Part shown: piece after piece, positions 24,301 to 35,160 of the stretch
How the letters are laid out: the number at the start of each line of letters is the position of its first letter
How positions within the stretch are numbered: the first letter of the stretch is position 1
Assembly: GCF_027595985.1 (NCBI RefSeq)
Contig: NC_073305.1
Location: 84,265,626 to 84,329,625, forward strand
Direction of reading: 5' to 3'
DNA: 64,000 nt
Source: Sorex araneus
Taxonomy: Eukaryota; Chordata; Mammalia; Eulipotyphla; Soricidae
Program-made: the position numbers and the translations under genes
Notes under the pieces: generated by a model
What the model was told of the DNA's origin: nothing
The model's database searches: none
What the model saw: the letters and a program-made list of their open reading frames with translations, nothing else

Positions 24301-26433
24301 CCAGACAACCTATCAAGTTTTAAGGAAGAATAGGAGAAAACATTAAAGAAAGGGTAGTATAGCAAATATAAAAATTAAAAAACATTAGTATTACATATTT
24401 TAGCTATGTGACCTAGGGAATACTTAAATAGATTATTTAAATAAAGTCACTTACTTTTAAAATAAAATAAATTCTCATTTGTAATGACTACATATTTCTA
24501 GGACTAAAGCAATATCACAGTGGGTAGGGCACTTTCATTGCATGTGGCCAACCTGGGTTCAATTCCTCCATCCCTTTCAGAGAGCCTGACAAGCTACTGA
24601 GAGTATCCCACACCCATGGCAGAGCCTGGCAAGCTACCCATGGCATATTTGATATGCCAAAAACAGTAATAAGTCTCACAATGGAGATGTTACTGGTGCC
24701 CACTTGAGCAAATCAAAGAACAACAGGACGACAGTGCTACAGTGCAGTGCTACATATTTATAATGTTGGGAATGCATAGCATGTACTTTTCTACCAAGAA
24801 TTTTGCAAGTGATTTTGCTAAACTATCTTATACTTAATCAGCATGTACTAAATGAAACAATGGATTTGTTCATAATTTGAGAAATTTTCCCTTTCTACAT
24901 AATATGGCAAAAATATTTTCAGTTTTCCCCCTTACCTGAGTATAATGTCCAACTGCTACACCACTACTTTTTGCCCCTACACCATATTCAAAATTCTGAC
25001 TTTCATCGTACCAGTTTTGGATTGCAGCTGACCAGGGGGTAGGGTCACTTGCCATATAGAGATTCTCACCACATTTTGTACCTAAGAAGGAACAGATAAT
25101 TTGTGAGGAAAGTAATGAAGCATGCGATGACCAAAGATATAGAGATAGATCTATATCTAACTATAGAGGAGATTAAAACCTTTTAAAATATATATTGATG
25201 ATATTGACGGAGTTCCAATCTCTGTCGTCAATCAAAATCAGGGACATTGTCTCATTTGCCAAGGTGTCGAAAATCAGATGGGCTGGACATAATGTGATTT
25301 ACAGACGACCGCTAGACTAGAGCTGTCACCGACTGGATTCCACAGGATGTCAAAAGAATGCTTGGCTGCCCACCTATGAGATGGTGAGACTTCTTTGTCA
25401 AGACCTTGAATGAATGGTTTGAGGGTCTTTGTGTTCCTGGAGCGAGCAGACACCATTGGGCTAAACTAGCACTCGACAGAGATGAATGGAGATGTTATTG
25501 GTGCCCCCTCGAGCAAATCGATGAACAATGGGATGACAAGTGTTACAAGTGAAACAAGTGATTGATGATCATAATCTCTATAGATTATGAATGTTTTAGG
25601 CATACAGTGCTACTATACCATACCTGCCTCCAGAGTGCGAATAATTGCCCACCCCCACTCCCAGTTTGATAGTTTCAGTTCTGTTAGCAGTATCTAAGGG
25701 TTTGTTTTCATTGATCATTGTTTTTATTAAACTCTCTACAAGAGTAAGATCTTTGGGGGTATTTACCCTTCTTCTGATACATACCACTTTGACTAACATG
25801 GTGATCTCACAACCAATACACTGATTCAGTAATAACTCATAACCAAATTATCTCTGTGAGAAAATCCAAACAGAAATGGAAAGGTTATCATACCTGGTAC
25901 ATAGGAACTGGACTTTCTAAAGTCTGTAGGGACACACTTTGCCAGTGAGGTAGGAATCAGGCTGGCAGCAAAGGAGAATCCATTTTGGCAATGGGTTTTA
26001 GGAAGTCAGAAAAACCAATAAAGACGTGATCTGAAGAGAAGTTAACTCTCCTGCCAGCCCTTGAACAGAAGTTGACATTCTTTTTTTTTTTTGCTTTTTG
26101 TTTGGGGTCACACCCGGCGATGCACAGGGGTTACTCCTGGATCATGCACACAGGAATTACTCCTGGCGGTGCTTGGGGGACCATATGGGATGCTGGGAAT
26201 TTTACCTGGGTCGGCCGTGTGCAAAACAAACACCCTACCACTGTGCTATCGCTTCAGCCCAAAAGTTAACTCTTCTGCCAGCCCTTTTACCAGCTCCAAA
26301 GGCATGAAGGCTGGATGATCTTTGGAGACAATTCACAAAGGCCTGATAAGAATGAAGGTGAAGTTATGGGTGTTCGAGCATTGTGAACTGAGACTTAAGC
26401 CTGAAAGTTTTGTAACTTTCCACATGGTGATTC

Positions 26434-26476
<43 letters not shown>

Positions 26477-29400
26477 GCCAGAGTAAAAAAAAATGAATGA
26501 AGGGAGTCCCTTCTTGGAGGCGGCTGGGTTTGGCTCACTGTAATTGCATACATTTGTTTTTCAAATTTTCGGCACCATGGTTTATTATACTGTTAATGGT
26601 AGGGTTCCATGGATAACATAAGGAGAACAAGAGAAGAGAGAGATGTACTGAAGTGGAAAATGCCATGGCTCCTCTAAGTTTAGGACAAAAGAAACAAAGG
26701 AAAAAAAATCCTGCTTTCAGCTTTTCTCTTGGGAAAGCAGAGTTCATTGGTGTTCTATTATTCCAGCTACTCCTCACATATATCACAGTGGGTAGGATGT
26801 TTGCGTTGCACTCAGCCGACCCTGCTTCGATTCCTCCATCCCTATCAGAGAGCCCGGCAAGCTACCGAGAGTATTCTGCTCGCACCATAGACCCTGGCAA
26901 GCTACCTACCCATGGCGTTTTTGATATGCCAAATACAGTAACAAGTCTCACAATGGAGACATTACTGTTACCTGCTCGAGCAAATCCATGAACAACAGGA
27001 TGACTGTGCTATTCCTGGCATGCTCCAAGAGCTGTAACTCCTCTTGCTAGTCTCATAAGTTTCCTATGAATTGTCTCATTAGGGTTCTATCATGAATTAT
27101 CTCTATCTAATTCCTTGAGGGACAACAAAGATAGTGGTTAGGATTTGCAGAAGCCATAGTTCCTCTCCCAGACAAAAACCTCTGTGGTCTGCTCTCTGAC
27201 TGAGGGAAGAATTGGTCTGAGCATTCAAGGCCACACACTTTCCAAAAACTTCTCGATGGCATTAAATTTGCCTGCCTTGAAATGCTAACAAAATCTAACA
27301 TGATCTAATTGTTTTGGGCTACTGAGAACAGAGATTTAGGCTAGTGGCTGCCATACCGTCCATTGCCCTATGTCAGCACAGAGTAACACATCAGCATCAA
27401 CAATAAAAAAACAAATTTAATAATAATTTTTTAAAAAAATCTAGCTTCTAACATTTCCCTGGGCTGGGAATAAATTGGTTAGAATAGCCAAAGATTAGAA
27501 TTTTCTTGGTAAGTAGCCCAAAGACATGGAAACAACATCCCTTTGAGATGCAAATCCTGAGCTCTTTTGAAACTAGGAAAATGAGGCACCACCCCATGCA
27601 GAAATCCAAGGTCCCATACAAAGAGTGGACCCCTAAGAAAAGGAGAAATTACGGAAGAATCTGGAAATCCTAATGAGGTTGAGAGGACCATTAGCAAGCA
27701 AGCAATGGTGACTTTCCCTGTGACTACTTAACCAGATTATCTCTTATGTATGCAGAGAACTCCCTGACAAGACTGGTGGAGGAATTGTACATAACTTTCT
27801 CACAAAAGTCATTTGAGGCGTGTTTGCTCTCTTGCTTTTTCTAGCTTATGGTCTCTCAAACACATATCTCCATCTGTCTCTCTTCCTCTCTCTGCCTTTG
27901 GCTCTTTGTCTCTCTTCTCCCTTCTCTCACATATCTCTATATTTCTTTTAATTTAAAAAAAAAGATTCAATTTTCTGGGGCGGCCTGAAGAACTAAGGAT
28001 TCTTTTTTTCACATTGAAGACATACAAATGGCCAACATATGTGCTCGAGATCACTACCCAAATTATCAGGAAAAAAGAAATCAAAACCACAATGAGAGCT
28101 CATCTCAAACCTTTTTTTTTTTTTTTAAACGAATCACTGTGAGCAACACATAAAGCTTTTATGCTTGAGTTTCAGTCATACAACGATCGAACACCTATCC
28201 CTCCACCAGTGCACATTCACCACCAATGTCTCCAGTATCCCTCCCCCTATCCTAACCCTCCTTCTGCCCCTATGGCAGACAGTTTCCCTCTTATTCTCTC
28301 TCTACTTATGGGCATTATGGTTTGCAATACAAATAATGAGAGGCCATTATGTTTGGTCCTTTATCTACTTTCAGCACAGATCTCCGACCCCGAGCGATCC
28401 CTCCAATCATCATTGACTTAGGGATCCCTACTCTAACCCTCTCCTCCAGCTCATGAGGCAGGCTTCCAACCATGGAGCAATCTTCCTGGCCCTGTCTCTA
28501 CTGTGCTTGGGTGTTAGTTTCCCATATTATGATACAAAAATAAAATTCTAAAAGAGGCAAATGGATGGTAAAGATGTGAAGAATTGGAACCTTTCTACAC
28601 CCTAGGCAACAATACCAACTGGTTTAGCTGCTATGGAAAATAGTGTGGAATCTTCTCAGAAATGTAAAAGTAGAACTATAATATGATCCATCAATATAAT
28701 ATCTGAATATTCAACATAATTGAAATAAATCTTATGATGATCTCCAGGAGACCTTGAAGACAGTCCCTATTTTTGTTGCAGCACTATTCCCAATAACCAA
28801 GATAGGGGAAACAACTTCAGTGTTCATTGATGTTTCATGAAAAAACAAAATGTAGTAGACACAATAGAGTATTAGTCATCCATAAAAAGGAAGGGAATTC
28901 TACAATGGAAAGAAATTCTGCAACATTTGACAATGTGAATGGAATTTAAGAAATTATGTTAAATAAAGTAAACCAAAGGAGGACAAGTACTGTTTATTGC
29001 ATAATTTCCTTTATATGACATTTATGAAAAATAATAACATTGATAGACTCTGAGTATGAGAAGCAGGGAGGGAAAGTATGGAGGTACTAATCAATGAGCA
29101 TAAAATTTCTTTTGTAAAAACAGATTTTATTTTTACTTATTTATTTATTTTTCTAATTATAGTTCAAGTGACATCTTACATTTTTGTTAACCTTTATGGA
29201 TTCAATGTTTTTGTTTTTTTTGTTTTTCAGATTTTAGGCACCATGGTTTATAATACTGTTAATGGTCGGGTTCCATGGGTAACATAATCCAGCATCTTTC
29301 CCTCCTCCAGTGCCTCCTTTCTTCCATCATTGCCACAATATCTCCCCCATTTTATTTCCTGCACTTTTCTTGTAGCTAAGCTCAGGGCAGACAGGAGTCA

Positions 29401-32400
29401 CTCCTGGATGACTAGGGTGACCATATGGGGTTCTTGGGGATTGAAGCATGGTCAGTTGTGTACAAGGTCAGTGCCTCATCAGCTGTAATATCTCTCTTGT
29501 TGCCCTTGTTCTGTCATTTTTTAATTACTATTCATAAATACCCTGTTAGCTTCTATTTTATCCTATGCTTTGTAGATGCACAGTTCATAAACTAACTATC
29601 AAAAGCTTGAAATGAAGTTAGAAAGTATGATTTCCTTTCCAACATATAACATTAATTCAGATTGTGTTCCTGGATTAGCTGTTTCTCCAACGTACCATTT
29701 TTTTCCTCTAATTTGTTTGTGGTGGGAGAAAGATGTAGGACCTATGTACTAATGAACTTGTTGAGAAGGAGAAATAAGATATTGCTTGAAATATTATTTT
29801 TGTAAATCAACAAACACAAAATGCTACTTATAATGATCTCTTTAGATACAGGTAGCTTGATTTTATAAAGAGCATAAGCAATGTTATTCACTAGGTATCA
29901 CTAATGGGACATACCAGATTTTTCCCTCCTATGTTATCTGTTCAAAATTATTTTACTATTCATTCCCTTCCCCCAAATATGTTAAATCTACATACTTGTT
30001 TTTCGTTCCTCTGGGCTACTGTGTTCTAAAGTGCATTTGTTTGCCCACTTTTGGGCATTTAATGTTACTTCTCTGCTCCATTCCTAAATGTTAAAGCAAA
30101 AAAAACAAAAGTGAAAGACAACTCCAAGAAAGCATCTGCTTTATCATCTGATTATTAGACTGACTCGCACAACTTTAAAGCTTCTGTTGGACTGGGGAAA
30201 TAGCTCAAAGTGTTGGTGCACATGCTTTACATGAGGGAAACTATGGTTTGATTCTGATCCCGGGCTTTGCATGGTCCCCCGAGAGTAACCCCCAAGAACT
30301 GATGTGCAAACAGCCCACAGCACCACAGGACCAGCCCCAGAGAATAAAATGAAATGAAACTTCTGGAGAGTATGATTTGCCACCGTTATTAAAATCTTTC
30401 TTGAAATGTGATGTCTTTTATTTGCTTCCCTATGAATTTCTATATGAGCAGAATTTACTGGTAAGGTGCTTAACAAGAGGAATATTTAATATCATATCTA
30501 TATAAGATAACAGAGCAGCCACATCTATGAATTTTACTTATAGTGGCACTCTAAATACTGACCAACAACTGAAGAATTTTAAATTTGAGTAGAAAGGAAC
30601 TGACAGAATATTTCAAATTCATGTGCAATTCATCGTAATTAATAAGGGAGATAATAGAAAACTTTCAGAGGCTGAGCCCTATATGGACACTGATCCTAAG
30701 GGCAATTATCTTTACATCAAGGAATTTCTTTTTTTCCTTTTTATAGAATCACTGTGATACACAATTGCAAAGTTGTTCATAATTCGTTCCAACACCTGCC
30801 ACAAGGGATTTTTAAAAGATTCTATATATAGAAAAATTCTTAGCACAGCAGTAAGGTGTTCGCCTTTCACGCGGTCAACCTGTGTTTGATTCCTCCGCCC
30901 CCTCAGAGAGCCCGGCAAGCTACCGAGAGATCTCGCCTGCCCGGCAGAGCCTGGCAAGCTACCCGTGGCGTATTGAATATGCCAAAAACAGTAACAATAA
31001 GTCTCACAATGAGAGACATTACTGGTGCCTGCTCGAACAAATCTATTTTTAGAAATATAGTGACCAAGAACAGCAACAACAAAAGTCAGTTTATATATAA
31101 TTAAGCTCTGTGCTTAATTAAGCGTCACTTCTGCCATGCTGGGGATGGAACCTGGGGTTGACATCATGCAAGGTAAGCACCTTACCCCTGGATTCTCTCA
31201 AAATCCCTGGGGATTTTGCTTTTGATTCTGCCTTTTCTGTAATAGCCCTCTAAATTTAACAGTTTATTGAACCACTATGAAGATATACTAAAATTTATAT
31301 ACGCTTCCCATAATATAGTTCAAAGCAAAATAAAGACAGACATTTATGAGTCAATGTTCCAGAGATGCCAGCTCCTGGCATGCTGCTCTTACTCTGACCG
31401 GTACACACCCGCTCCTTATTTTTCTGCCTCTTACCATCTTTAGCATGTTGCTAGCAGGCGGCCGGACTGATTTCCTAAATTCATTGTGTTTGTTTACAAT
31501 CTCCTTTTGAATACTGGATTGAGAAGTTAACAAAGAAGAAAAAGATGGATCATCCTAAAAGGGAAAATTTTTTGGAGTTATTTTTTCATGCTTCTCAAAG
31601 TTGTATATATAAATAAGTTCATTCAAGGCAACAAAGCTAACTTTTTTTAAAAAAAAGACATTTATTTATCTTAGTTTATTTTATCTTATTTTTTTGGCCA
31701 CACCTGGCAATGAGCAGGGATTATTCCTGGCAGCTTTCGGGACTGAACTGGGGTAGGCCACGTGCAAGGCAAATGCCCTACCTGCTGTATTATTTCTCTA
31801 GCCCCTAGGCCTGTAGAGAAGTTTTCAAATATGCAAAACAGGTATACATTTTTTTAGTATAATAATAATTAAAATAAATGTAACATGAAGAGATGCACTA
31901 ATTTAAAATTGTGTGAAAACACTAATAATTATTTATTGGGATCACATAAAAGTGAACCAAATAAGTGAAATCTGAAATGATCTTGGGTAGAAGAACTACA
32001 ATAGCTTTTGCTTGCTTTTAGGGTTTTTGTTTCTTTTTGGGCCACTCCAAGCAGTGCTCAGGGCTTACACCTGACTCTGTGCTCAGGAATTACTGTTGGC
32101 ATGACTCGGGGAGACCAGATTGTACCATCTCTCTTACCCTTGTACCATCTCTCCCTACATTAGCTTTTTTATGCTCATAGACTAGTATGTTCATTGCAAA
32201 TAAAATTCAAACATGATAATTTTAATGTTTTATTGGTTTAGTGTTTGTACTATTTAAAAGAAAAATGTAATATCAATTTAAACATATTTTGTTTGTAATG
32301 AGTGGTTGTTCCCAACTATATATATATCTATGTCCTATTTCCCAGAAAATAACCTTATCTGGAAAAAAGGAATACACAGACACAGAAGGAGGAAAGTCAG

Positions 32401-33036
32401 TGAGCATGGGATCAGATTGAGGTGATGCCACCTTAAACCACAAAAAATTAAGAATTTCTGAAGAGATGGAAATAGTGGAGAGATGGAAATAATTCCTTCC
32501 TAGATCCTCCAGGACTGTGGCCCTAATGATACTTTGTTATTTAGGTTCCTTGCTTTCAGAAAGGTAAGAGAAGAACTTTATTGTTCTAAGCTGCCCAACT
32601 TGAGTCAATTTCTACAAAACAGCTTTAAGGATCTAACATTTGAACAAACTAAACAAAATATCACGTTCTGTACAAAAAATAAAGCCCTTTACCTTTAATT
32701 TGTGTATTCAATCTTGAAATGTGATTCAAATTTTATACTAAAAGTACTTCTACATTGGACAAGACATATAATGGGTTCAATAGCCACAGAGAACAGCTAT
32801 TGTGCTGATACTCAACCTTAACCTAGATAGTTGCATTAAATGCTGAGTTACCAATGATTGTTTTATGATCAGTAACATATTGTTGTTCCTTCCCCTCACA
32901 AAATCCTTTGCCACCCTACATAACATTGAATGCAGAGCTCTGGAAAGATTTTCCACCTTCACCTTACCTTGGCTTCTGCAGGTAAAAATGGGAGCAGCAC
33001 AGCAGTCAGAAACACTATTGCCGGAAGCAAAGCCAT
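21209..33036 (-). CDS. CRISP2: CRISP2-like cysteine-rich secretory protein, complete, 7 coding exons
   Basis: Joined minus-strand exons 33036-32968, 31554-31435, 30083-29996, 25081-24936, 24309-24212, 22021-21933, 21336-21209 give 738 nt (245 residues plus TGA); all introns are GT-AG and phases run 0,0,1,0,2,1. Residues 1-23 are a hydrophobic signal peptide ([15 protein letters not shown]...). The CAP domain follows, with [17 protein letters not shown] and [10 protein letters not shown], the two CAP signatures. The presumed cavity residues are present: His of TLEHSS, Glu of CGENL, Glu of WYDE, His of GHYTQ. The C-terminal hinge and ICR domain hold 10 of the 16 cysteines, the family number. 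Length and the end ...CLCEDKIY match mammalian CRISP2 (about 243 residues) as I recall it. Known CRISP2 is a testis protein of the acrosome and sperm tail; function here is inferred from family. No frameshift or lost key residue seen. Its closest neighbour is a paralogue 19.6 kb upstream on the same strand. Confidence 0.95.
21490..21751 (-). repeat. SINE, RTE-tailed family, in CRISP2 last intron
   Basis: TAGCACTGTAGCACTGTC, TTGTTCATTGATTTACTCAA ... CTATCACTCCAGTCC. Next to it 21765-21850 is an older truncated SINE piece. Confidence 0.88.
21933..22021 (-). CDS. CRISP2: CRISP2 coding exon 6 (hinge)
   Basis: 89 nt, phase 2 to 1, acceptor TTGCAG and donor CA|GTAAGT. It encodes [20 protein letters not shown] and PNNCDKGLC, the hinge that connects the CAP and ICR domains, with four cysteines. 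Confidence 0.95.
22640..22816 (-). repeat. Old SINE in CRISP2 intron
   Basis: ATTACGCCTGGCAATGCTCAG ... GGTGCTATCTCTCCAT. Confidence 0.65.
22933..23099 (-). repeat. SINE, poly(A) family, in CRISP2 intron
   Basis: Target duplication TGACACTTAATATCTT (22918-22933) / TGATACTTAATATCTT (23100-23115). Confidence 0.92.
24212..24309 (-). CDS. CRISP2: CRISP2 coding exon 5 (CAP signatures)
   Basis: 98 nt, phase 0 to 2, acceptor GATAG and donor GC|GTGAGT. It encodes [19 protein letters not shown] and [12 protein letters not shown], completing both CAP signatures and four cysteines. Confidence 0.95.
24498..24750 (+). repeat. SINE, RTE-tailed family, in CRISP2 intron
   Basis: Target duplication CTACATATTT (24488-24497, 24750-24759). 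Tail GATGTTACTGGTGCCCACTT, then ACAGTGCTACAGTGCAGTGC. Confidence 0.9.
24936..25081 (-). CDS. CRISP2: CRISP2 coding exon 4 (CAP cavity)
   Basis: 146 nt, phase 1 to 0, acceptor CTTAG and donor CAG|GTAAGG. It carries [21 protein letters not shown] and VAVGHYTQ, i.e. both cavity glutamates and the second histidine. Confidence 0.96.
25205..25561 (+). mobile_element. RTE-type LINE 3' end, degenerate, in CRISP2 intron
   Basis: Conceptual translation with one frameshift and in-frame stops reads [56 protein letters not shown]. That is the pattern found at the C-terminus of RTE-clade reverse transcriptases. The open frame runs almost to the 3' end, and the terminal bases (TGGTGCC...CTCGAGCAAATCGATGAACA...GGGATGACA) are the same as the tail of the second SINE family in this window. 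It ends in short ACAAGTG repeats, not poly(A). Confidence 0.75.
25900..26480 (+). mobile_element. 3' end of a composite or L1-like element, sense orientation, with nested SINE
   Basis: 26350-26435 reads GGGTGTTCGAGCATTGTGAA ... CTTTCCACATGGTGATTCAA, the reverse complement of the 3' end of the 17.6-20.3 kb elements, followed by a (TAA)n tail. A SINE is nested at 26077-26260. A 24-bp segment AAGTTAACTC...GCCAGCCCTT occurs on both sides of it (about 26040 and 26263). Confidence 0.55.
26077..26260 (-). repeat. SINE, poly(A) family, in CRISP2 intron
   Basis: GGGGTCACACCCGGCGATGC ... CTATCGCTTCAGCCC; nested in the 25.9-26.5 kb element. Confidence 0.88.
26545..26640 (-). mobile_element. Second-type L1 3' end fragment, antisense
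   Basis: TCGGCACCATGGTTTATTAT, CTGTTAATGGTAGGGTTCC; same terminal sequence as at 29.22 kb. Confidence 0.5.
26778..27012 (+). repeat. SINE, RTE-tailed family, in CRISP2 intron
   Basis: ATATCACAGTGGGTAGGATG, GGCAAGCTACCGAGAGTATT, TGCTCGAGCAAATCCATGAA; head slightly truncated. Confidence 0.85.
27420..27990. repeat. Unclassified repeat-like block in CRISP2 intron
   Basis: GGGCTGGGAATAAATTGG at its left end and a pyrimidine-rich right part (27860-27950, CTCTCTTCCTCTCTCTGCC) could be an old LTR or a processed copy. No open frame of note and no clear boundaries. Confidence 0.3.
27990..29075 (+). mobile_element. Old L1 3' half split by a younger antisense L1 3' end
   Basis: 28010-28113 (ATTGAAGACATACAAATGGCC, AATCAAAACCACAATGAGAG) and 28546-29070 (CAACTGGTTTAGCTGCTATGG, TTGTTGCAGCACTATTCCCA) are consecutive parts of L1. 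28114-28545 is an insertion. Confidence 0.65.
28114..28545 (-). mobile_element. L1 3' end insertion, antisense
   Basis: Starts with a T-run (the antisense A-tail), then AATCACTGTGAGCAACAC, CCCTCCACCAGTGCACATTC and GGCAGGCTTCCAACCATGGA, the complement of the shrew-type L1 3' UTR. Lies in the CRISP2 intron between coding exons 3 and 4. Confidence 0.7.
29105..29370 (-). mobile_element. Second-type L1 3' end, antisense
   Basis: TTAGGCACCATGGTTTATAA, TACTGTTAATGGTCGGGTTCC; this terminal sequence recurs at 26548-26610, 38620-38660 and 44568-44610 and so defines a separate L1-like 3' end family. Confidence 0.55.
29375..29505 (-). repeat. Old truncated SINE
   Basis: AGTCACTCCTGGATGAC, GTGACCATATGGGGTTCTTGG, TGTACAAGGTCAGTGCCTC. 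Confidence 0.5.
29996..30083 (-). CDS. CRISP2: CRISP2 coding exon 3
   Basis: 88 nt, phase 0 to 1, acceptor ATTTAG and donor ACAA|GTATGT. It encodes [17 protein letters not shown] and [12 protein letters not shown]; the His in TLEH is a predicted CAP-cavity ligand. No long open frame surrounds it. Confidence 0.94.
30190..30347 (+). repeat. Old SINE in CRISP2 intron
   Basis: GGACTGGGGAAATAGCTCAAAG, TGGTTTGATTCTGATCCCGGG; diverged poly(A)-family head. Confidence 0.6.
30838..31048 (+). repeat. SINE, RTE-tailed family, truncated at both ends
   Basis: TAGCACAGCAGTAAGGTGTT ... GAGAGACATTACTGGTGCC, ending before the tandem repeat part. Lies in a CRISP2 intron. Confidence 0.8.
31435..31554 (-). CDS. 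CRISP2: CRISP2 coding exon 2 (start of mature protein)
   Basis: TTTTAG acceptor and ATG|GTAAGA donor; 120 nt, phase 0 to 0. It encodes [12 protein letters not shown]... followed by [16 protein letters not shown] and PPASNMLKM, the conserved opening helix of the CRISP CAP domain. Confidence 0.95.
31680..31805 (-). repeat. Old SINE with internal deletion
   Basis: GGCCACACCTGGCAATGAGC ... TATTATTTCTCTAGCCCC; middle part missing. Confidence 0.7.
32021..32157 (-). repeat. Old SINE, truncated
   Basis: GGGCCACTCCAAGCAGTGCTC, TGTACCATCTCTC duplicated at the right end. Confidence 0.6.
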
Positions 33037-33038
33037 CC
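32968..33038 (-). CDS. CRISP2: CRISP2 exon with start codon and signal peptide
   Basis: The ATG (33036-33034) lies two bases after a good acceptor (CTTCCTTTTCAG|GGATGG), so the start codon is at the head of an internal exon and at least one untranslated exon lies upstream. It encodes 23 residues ending ...FLPAEAK; the donor is AAG|GTAAGG, phase 0. The start is the family's usual one and no in-frame ATG precedes it in the exon. Confidence 0.93.
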
Positions 33039-33131
33039 CTGAAAAGGAAGCCAAAGAGATTGAGGTCTTTGTTGAAACATGTGTGCCACTTGGGCCTCGG
33101 GTTCAGAGTGGAAAATCATAGTACAAATCTT

Positions 33132-33325
33132 GTTTTTTTTGTTTTTTGTTTTTTTTTCTTTTGCTTCTTGGGTCACACCCAGCGATGCACAGGGTTTATT
33201 TCTGGCTCTGCACTCAGGAATTACCCCTGGCAATGCTCAGGGGACCATATGGGATGCTGGGAATCGAACCTGGGTTGGCCTCATGCAAGGCAAATGCCCT
33301 ACCCGCTGTGCTATAGCTCCAGCCC
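33132..33325 (-). repeat. SINE, poly(A) family, 96 bp upstream of the CRISP2 ATG exon
   Basis: Short target duplication CAAATCTTG (33123-33131, 33325-33333). Same orientation as the gene; it lies in the intron before the start-codon exon, close to the branch-point region. Confidence 0.9.
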
Positions 33326-33333
33326 CAAATCTT

Positions 33334-34978
33334 GGTTTTCTTAAAGGAACTGTGACTTCCAAACTTATAAGTAATCTGACAAGAGAATGTTATAGAGTGA
33401 TCAACCTTGCCCTTGATAGGAAAATAGAAATTAACTGAACTTTGATTTAGAGCTGTGAAGTCAACCTACAAAGACCAGAGACCAAACAACTCTCTGCCCA
33501 GTTGTATTGTTAAGTCTACCATAAAGAAAATGTGCAAAAACTAGTTTTCTTCCTAGTTTATTATGGTAGTAGTATTAATTACCAATAGAATTTTTTAATG
33601 CTCACCATTTCTTGGTTTTCTATATTTTTGTGAATAGACCTATTTGTACTTTTATTACCACATGATTTCAATCAAGATTACATTAGATTTCTGGGTTGAG
33701 GCTATACAGAAATAGTCATTTGTCCTATGAGGATTTAAAAGTTATGTTTACTTCATTCCTTATACTTATCTATATTTCAAGTTTTCTAGGAGAGAAAATG
33801 CACAAATACAACTGATGTGTTGAAACTCTAGCTTGCTCAAATTTATTGAACTAATGATTGCAACGGGGACAAATAGAGACATTACTGGAGTCTGCTCAAG
33901 CAAATCAATGAACAACTGGATGACAGTGATAGTGATACAGTGAATGATTTTGTCCAAAAGTTAACATCATAACTTTTGACACTCAAAACCATTAGGTTGT
34001 TTTTTTTCTTTTGAGATTATATTATTTTAGAATAAAATGTAAAGAACTCATATAAGTTTCAATATGGTAGTAAAACTGACATTCCTTCTAAAACATTTAC
34101 TAATAAGCATTCGAAAATCATGAATAGATTTATCAAGTATGTTATTTTACCATTAGCAAAATACGTGACAAATGTTTATGTTAAACAAATAGGTTACCAA
34201 TTACCGTTGGTTTCCAAAGGTGGATGAAATATCTGCTTTGTCTATAAGAAGAAGGGAGGGAGAATAGAGAAAGATAATTTGTCATGATTCCATATTTTAG
34301 AGCAGCATGCTGTTATATACTTTTCCCTAATATTTCCTCTTCTTCCACCCCCACTCATCCACCCTCTAATCACCCTTGTTACATAAAATGAAAATAATGA
34401 CACTTTTGGTAAATATACTTAAAGAAAAAAATTTAATGTTTCATTGTTATTGATCCATATTTGTTACATAGTTAGCAAGTCAGTTGCTATTTTTTTTTTT
34501 TAATTTTCTGTGCTACTTACAAATGGGAAAGTCTTAGGCCTTGCCAGTGTTTTAAAACCAGGATGACATAGTTTTAGGAGGTTGAAGGTCTATGGTTTCA
34601 TTTCCATTGTCCTAGAGTAGGGAACACAAGATGATATTTGAAATAAAAAGTGTGAGGAACAGGTGGATCAATAACCTCTATCAGAAACATAAAGCTTAAT
34701 TCAACTCTCTGGTATTACTTTATGATAATTTTATATTATTTTATTTCACCACTAAGACCATAATCTTCTCAAATCAGATTAGTTTCCATGTCTTGGTATT
34801 TCCTTCAAAAACTAACAAAAGACTACCTAAAGAACATTATTAACTACTGATTGCCTGAAATATTCTAGCATATTTTCAAGACTCACAATTCCTCATTGAG
34901 GACTCTAATCCATAAACATTTTAGGAGATATTTTTCAAAAGGGACTATCAAGTATTTTAAAATTTTATTCAAACTTAT
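33334..34978. other. Non-coding region upstream of CRISP2 ATG exon
   Basis: Apart from the SINE tail at 33860-33945 I see only AT-rich unique sequence. The untranslated CRISP2 exon(s) may lie here or further right, but none can be placed from sequence alone. Confidence 0.5.
33860..33945 (+). repeat. Isolated RTE/SINE tail
   Basis: GACAAATAGAGACATTACTGG, CTGCTCAAGCAAATCAATGA, GGATGACAGTGATAGTGATA; only the tail remains. The GGGACAAAT lead matches the long-form copies at 41.7 and 49.6 kb. Confidence 0.7.
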
Positions 34979-35160
34979 TTCTTTATTTATTTATTGGTTT
35001 GGGGGCCACATCCAGTGGTACTCAGGGCTTAACCCTGGCTTTATGCTCAGAGATCTCTCCTGGCAGTTCTTGGGGCAACATATGAGATGCTGGGAATTAA
35101 ATGGAGATTTACCCACTTACAAAGCAAGCACCTTCACCATTGAGCTAGTTCTCTGACTGC
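34979..35160 (-). repeat. Old SINE
   Basis: GGGGGCCACATCCAGTGGTAC ... GAGCTAGTTCTCTGAC. Confidence 0.65.

Noticed and set aside
32865-33438. Open frame of 159 codons and an overlapping one of 119 codons, plus strand
   Set aside because: They run across a SINE and antisense to the CRISP2 signal exon; no independent support.
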